Origin: Jiangella rhizosphaerae | Lineage (GTDB): Bacteria > Actinomycetota > Actinomycetes > Jiangellales > Jiangellaceae | NCBI RefSeq assembly: GCF_003579925.1 | Contig: NZ_QUAL01000037.1 | Coordinates: 32,026-67,747 of the forward strand | Direction of reading: 5' to 3' | DNA length: 35,722 bases | Shown: in pieces, positions 33,189 through 35,722 of the stretch | Numbering within the stretch: position 1 is the first letter of the stretch | Layout of the letters: the number at the start of each line of letters is the position of its first letter | Notes under the pieces: model-generated | The model's database searches: none | The model's input: only the letters and a program-made list of their open reading frames with translations | Told to the model about the DNA's origin: nothing | Translations under genes and position numbers: made by a program

Positions 33189-33206
33189 CGGCGCGCTGAG
33201 GCGGTC

Positions 33207-33566
33207 CTACTTGTCCTTCTCGGCGGCGGCCAGTGCGGCGTCGACGTCCAGGGCGGTGACGGCGTCGATGACCTGGTCGAGCGCGGCCGCCGGCAGGGCG
33301 CCGGGCTGGGCGAAGACGAGGTGGCCCTTCTTGAAGGCCATGAGCGTGGGGATCGACGTGATCTGCGCCCACGCGGCGAGGTCCTGCTCGGCCTCGGTGT
33401 CGACCTTGCCGAAGACGATCTCGGGGTGCTGCTGCGCGGCCTGCTCGTAGACCGGCGCGAACATGCGGCACGGCCCACACCAGTCGGCCCAGAAATCGAC
33501 CAGCACGATCTCGTTGTCCTCCACGGTCTGCGCGAAGGTCTGGCTGGTCAGTGTGGTGGTGGTCAT
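33207..33566 (-). CDS. trxA: Thioredoxin
   Basis: This is a 119-residue thioredoxin with the active site WCGPC (Cys30, Cys33) after VLVDFWAD and the cis-proline loop SIPTLMAF. The C-terminal tail (AALAAAEKDK) is slightly longer than in E. coli TrxA. There is no signal peptide, so it is a cytoplasmic disulfide reductase. The ATG overlaps the stop of the epimerase gene as ATGA, making it the last gene of a - strand operon that enters the window at 35722. Confidence 0.93.
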   Translation of the reverse strand: MTTTTLTSQTFAQTVEDNEIVLVDFWADWCGPCRMFAPVYEQAAQQHPEIVFGKVDTEAEQDLAAWAQITSIPTLMAFKKGHLVFAQPGALPAAALDQVIDAVTALDVDAALAAAEKDK

Positions 33567-34636
33567 GGGGATACAACCCCGTCGGGGGAGGTCCGCATTC
33601 CCGCCGCCCGGAGCGGTGCGTGGGCGAACGCGGCCACACCGGCGGCGAAGGGGACGCGTGCCTCGAAGCCGAGCGCCGCGGCGGCCCGGGCGGGAGAGGC
33701 AACGACGTGGCGGACGTCGCCGAGGCGGTACTCGCCGGTGACGACGGGCGGCGGCGCGGCCGGCCCGAACGCCCCGCACAGTGCGGTCGCCATCTCGAGG
33801 ATCGTGTGCGGCTCACCGCTGGCGACGTTCAGCGCGCCGCTCCAGCCCGATCCGAGGGCCAGGACGTTGGCCCGGGCGACGTCGCTCACGTGGACGAAGT
33901 CGCGGAGCTGGCCGCCGTCCTCGAAGACGCGCGGCGCGGCGCCGCCGGCCAGGGCGCTCCGGAAGAGGCTGGCCACGCCCGCGTACGGCGTGTCGCGGGG
34001 CATCCGGGGCCCGTACACGTTGTGGTAGCGCAGCGCACAGACGGCGGCGCCGGTCTCGCGGCCGTACACGAAGGCCAGGTGCTCGGTGTGCAGCTTGGTG
34101 GCGGCGTAGACGTTGCGCGGATCGGCCGGCGCGTCCTCGTCGACGTGGTCCCACGACAGTCGCGCGCCGCAGTGCGGGCAGGGCGGCTCGAACCGGCCGG
34201 CGTCGAGATCGGCGACGGACCGGGGCCCGGGAGCGACCTGGCCGTGCCGAGCGCAGCGGTACCGGCCCTCGCCGTAGACGACCATCGACGACGCGACGAC
34301 GAGGCGGCCGGCGAACCGGCGCCGCCACAGGGCGCGCAGCAGCACGGCGGTGCCGAGGTCGTTGTCGGACACGTAGCCGGCGACGTCGTCGAGGTCGACG
34401 CCCAGGCCGACCCGGGCGGCCTGGTGGCAGACGGCGTCGACGTCGCCCACGGCGTCCGCGACGGCGTCGGCGTCGCGCAGGTCGGCCACCCGCAGGTCGA
34501 CGCCGGCCGGCAGGGGCGGCGGCGAGTCGTGGGCCACCAGTGAGTCCAGCACGACGACCTCCGCGCCGGCCGCCGCCAGCTGATCGACGACGTGCCCGCC
34601 GATGAACCCGGCGCCGCCGGTCACCAGCACCTTCAT
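33563..34636 (-). CDS. NAD-dependent NDP-sugar epimerase/dehydratase with zinc-ribbon-like insert
   Basis: This is a 357-residue short-chain dehydrogenase of the extended type. VLVTGGAGFIGGHVV (3-17) is the NAD loop, SSMVVYGEG supplies the Ser/Thr position, and YAATK is the catalytic Tyr-Lys. Between them lies an insert with YRCARHG and CPHCGARL, four metal-type Cys/His positions. Inserts of this kind occur in dTDP-L-rhamnose 4-epimerase-like proteins. ALRYHNVYGPRMPRDTPYAG is typical of the sugar-binding half. GGAGG precedes the ATG, and the gene starts ten bases after the membrane-protein stop. It is likely involved in cell-surface sugar synthesis. Confidence 0.88.
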   Translation of the reverse strand: MKVLVTGGAGFIGGHVVDQLAAAGAEVVVLDSLVAHDSPPPLPAGVDLRVADLRDADAVADAVGDVDAVCHQAARVGLGVDLDDVAGYVSDNDLGTAVLLRALWRRRFAGRLVVASSMVVYGEGRYRCARHGQVAPGPRSVADLDAGRFEPPCPHCGARLSWDHVDEDAPADPRNVYAATKLHTEHLAFVYGRETGAAVCALRYHNVYGPRMPRDTPYAGVASLFRSALAGGAAPRVFEDGGQLRDFVHVSDVARANVLALGSGWSGALNVASGEPHTILEMATALCGAFGPAAPPPVVTGEYRLGDVRHVVASPARAAAALGFEARVPFAAGVAAFAHAPLRAAGMRTSPDGVVSP

Positions 34637-34646
34637 CAGAGCCTCC

Positions 34647-35722
34647 TCACCAGGGCGAGCGCAGGACGGCCTGCAGGACGACGGCGACGGCGACCTGGGC
34701 GGCCAGCCATCGCCGCGACGGCGCCAGCGCTCCGCCGGCCAGCAACACCAGCGGCATGAACGGCTGCCAGATCCGCTCGGTCTCCGCCAACGACAGCCCG
34801 GACAGGTCCGCCAGCAGCACCGCCGCCAGGCCCGACCCGACCACGAGCCAGGAACGCCGGTCGCGCAGCCGGGCCAGCCCGGCCGCGGCCGCCGGGCCGA
34901 CGGCCAGTGCGAACACCGCGAGGTTGGCCAGCAGGAAGTACTCGTAGGGGCGCTCGGCGCCCACGCCGGCGTAGTACCGCACACGGGTGGCGGCCAGCCC
35001 GTCCAGCCACCAGAACCCCCAGAGCAGCGGCAGCGCCACGACGACGGCGCCCGCCCCGGCCGCGACGGTCAGCACGTCCGCCCGGCGCCGCCACAGCGCG
35101 ACCGCCGCGATCGGCACCGCGAGCAACGCGGCCCCGTAGGAGAACAGCAGCGCCAGCCCGAACAGCGCACCGCCGGCGCCAGCCGGCACCCAGCGCGACC
35201 GGCCGGCACGGCCGGTCGCGACCACCACCAGGGCGACGCCCCCCAGCGCCAGGCCGCCGAAGACGACGTCGGCGTTGGTGTGCCAGACGGCCGCCGGTGC
35301 CAGCGCGACGAACGCAGCGGCCCGGTGGGCGAACCGCTCGGACACGACGTCGCGGGCGATCACCAGCGCGGCGACGGCCGCGGCCGCGACGCCCGCCATC
35401 GCCAGCGCCGTCTCCCACCACGAGCCGGACAGCCCGGCCCGGGCCGACAGCCACAGCGTCAGCACCAGTCCCGGCGGGTGGGCCTGCAGATGGACGGGGA
35501 CGGCGTCCTGGTGCTCGACGTACGTGCGCAGGAACGCCGCCGGCCCGCCGTGGTCGTCGACCAGCCCGACGTGCCGGCCGTACGCCTGCCCGATGTCGGC
35601 GAACCCGCGGGCACCGTCGACGGCGGCCAGCGCCAGGCTCCAGGCCGCCGCCGTCACCGCCGCCGCGCCGAGCACCCGCCGCCACGGCCACCGCGCCGCG
35701 AGGCCCGGCAGCACCAGCACGG
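34647..35722 (-). CDS. Multi-pass membrane protein, possible GT-C glycosyltransferase (5' end outside window)
   Basis: At least 357 residues remain, and the reading frame is still open at the window edge, so the N-terminus is missing. About eight to nine hydrophobic segments alternate with short loops. The loop AVPVHLQAHPPGLVLTLW, with its His-Pro-Pro-Gly, resembles the lipid-linked-sugar-using GT-C mannosyltransferase group. I see no confirmed catalytic Asp motif because the first loop is cut off. It is co-transcribed with the sugar epimerase, which fits an envelope glycan role. The family assignment is tentative. Confidence 0.7.
   Translation of the reverse strand, partial: VLVLPGLAARWPWRRVLGAAAVTAAAWSLALAAVDGARGFADIGQAYGRHVGLVDDHGGPAAFLRTYVEHQDAVPVHLQAHPPGLVLTLWLSARAGLSGSWWETALAMAGVAAAAVAALVIARDVVSERFAHRAAAFVALAPAAVWHTNADVVFGGLALGGVALVVVATGRAGRSRWVPAGAGGALFGLALLFSYGAALLAVPIAAVALWRRRADVLTVAAGAGAVVVALPLLWGFWWLDGLAATRVRYYAGVGAERPYEYFLLANLAVFALAVGPAAAAGLARLRDRRSWLVVGSGLAAVLLADLSGLSLAETERIWQPFMPLVLLAGGALAPSRRWLAAQVAVAVVLQAVLRSPW

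Larger units (their letters stand above)
32565..33206. other. Gene-poor stretch with decayed glyoxalase-fold (VOC) fragments
   Basis: Between the alarmone synthetase and thioredoxin genes about 640 bases hold no intact gene. Two + strand fragments resemble glyoxalase/VOC proteins (listed separately), and a small perfect hairpin is at 32737-32757 (arms GTCCCGAC and GTCGGGAC, loop of five). I see nothing else convincing. Confidence 0.5.

Noticed and set aside
1-35722. CRISPR arrays, tRNA/rRNA genes, insertion sequences, phage genes or defence systems
   Set aside because: No regularly spaced repeats, no transposase or integrase motifs, and no recognisable tRNA cloverleaf were seen on reading both strands. 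A tRNAscan or CRISPR search was not run.

Overview
The window is very GC-rich, with GC-rich third codon positions, many GTG starts, 4-base start/stop overlaps between genes, and a clear F420-dependent glucose-6-phosphate dehydrogenase. This points to an actinobacterium (Actinomycetota) that makes cofactor F420. I cannot fix the genus; a Jiangella-like soil actinomycete is only a guess. No tRNA, rRNA, insertion sequence, phage gene or CRISPR array was seen.

Layout. (1) 202-7055, + strand: seven tightly packed genes for a small tautomerase-fold protein, a luciferase-like (LLM) oxidoreductase, a D-2-hydroxyacid dehydrogenase, a ThDP-dependent enzyme, a second D-2-hydroxyacid dehydrogenase, a PfpI/DJ-1 protein and a DadA-like FAD oxidoreductase. 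(2) 7065-7787, - strand: a GntR/FCD regulator. (3) 8068-18196, + strand: a complete peptide-type ABC importer (two permeases, two ATPases, lipoprotein) followed by a gamma-glutamyltransferase homologue, an S9 peptidase and an M24 'pita-bread' protein. (4) 18197-18666: a non-coding stretch with large inverted repeats. (5) 18667-20121: fgd and a divergent cupin. (6) 20123-24465: a fused FAD/Fe-S D-2-hydroxyacid dehydrogenase and a divergent aldehyde dehydrogenase. (7) 24450-29822, - strand: a second complete peptide-type ABC importer. (8) 29980-30960: a second LLM oxidoreductase, ending in a perfect inverted repeat shared with the convergent gene. (9) 30980-35722, - strand: apparently unrelated genes (DJ-1-like protein, alarmone synthetase, thioredoxin, NDP-sugar epimerase, membrane protein), plus remnants of glyoxalase-fold genes.

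The strongest unifying observation is a palindrome, perfect form GTAACATGTTAC. It occurs at about 136, 7940, 19716, 23007, 29854 and 29935, always between genes, and before every transcription unit from 202 to 30960. I saw none in front of the 31-35 kb genes. The obvious candidate to bind it is the GntR protein at 7065-7787. This would make about 30 kb a single regulon: an apparently undescribed catabolic system that imports a peptide-like or amide-linked compound, hydrolyses it, reduces or oxidises part of it with LLM enzymes fed with F420H2 by Fgd, and processes hydroxyacid, oxoacid, amine and aldehyde products. The substrate cannot be named from sequence. Several enzymes lack the residues that define their families: the tautomerase has no Pro1, the M24 protein lacks metal ligands, and the GGT homologue has Ser where the nucleophilic Thr is expected. 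This suggests unusual chemistry.
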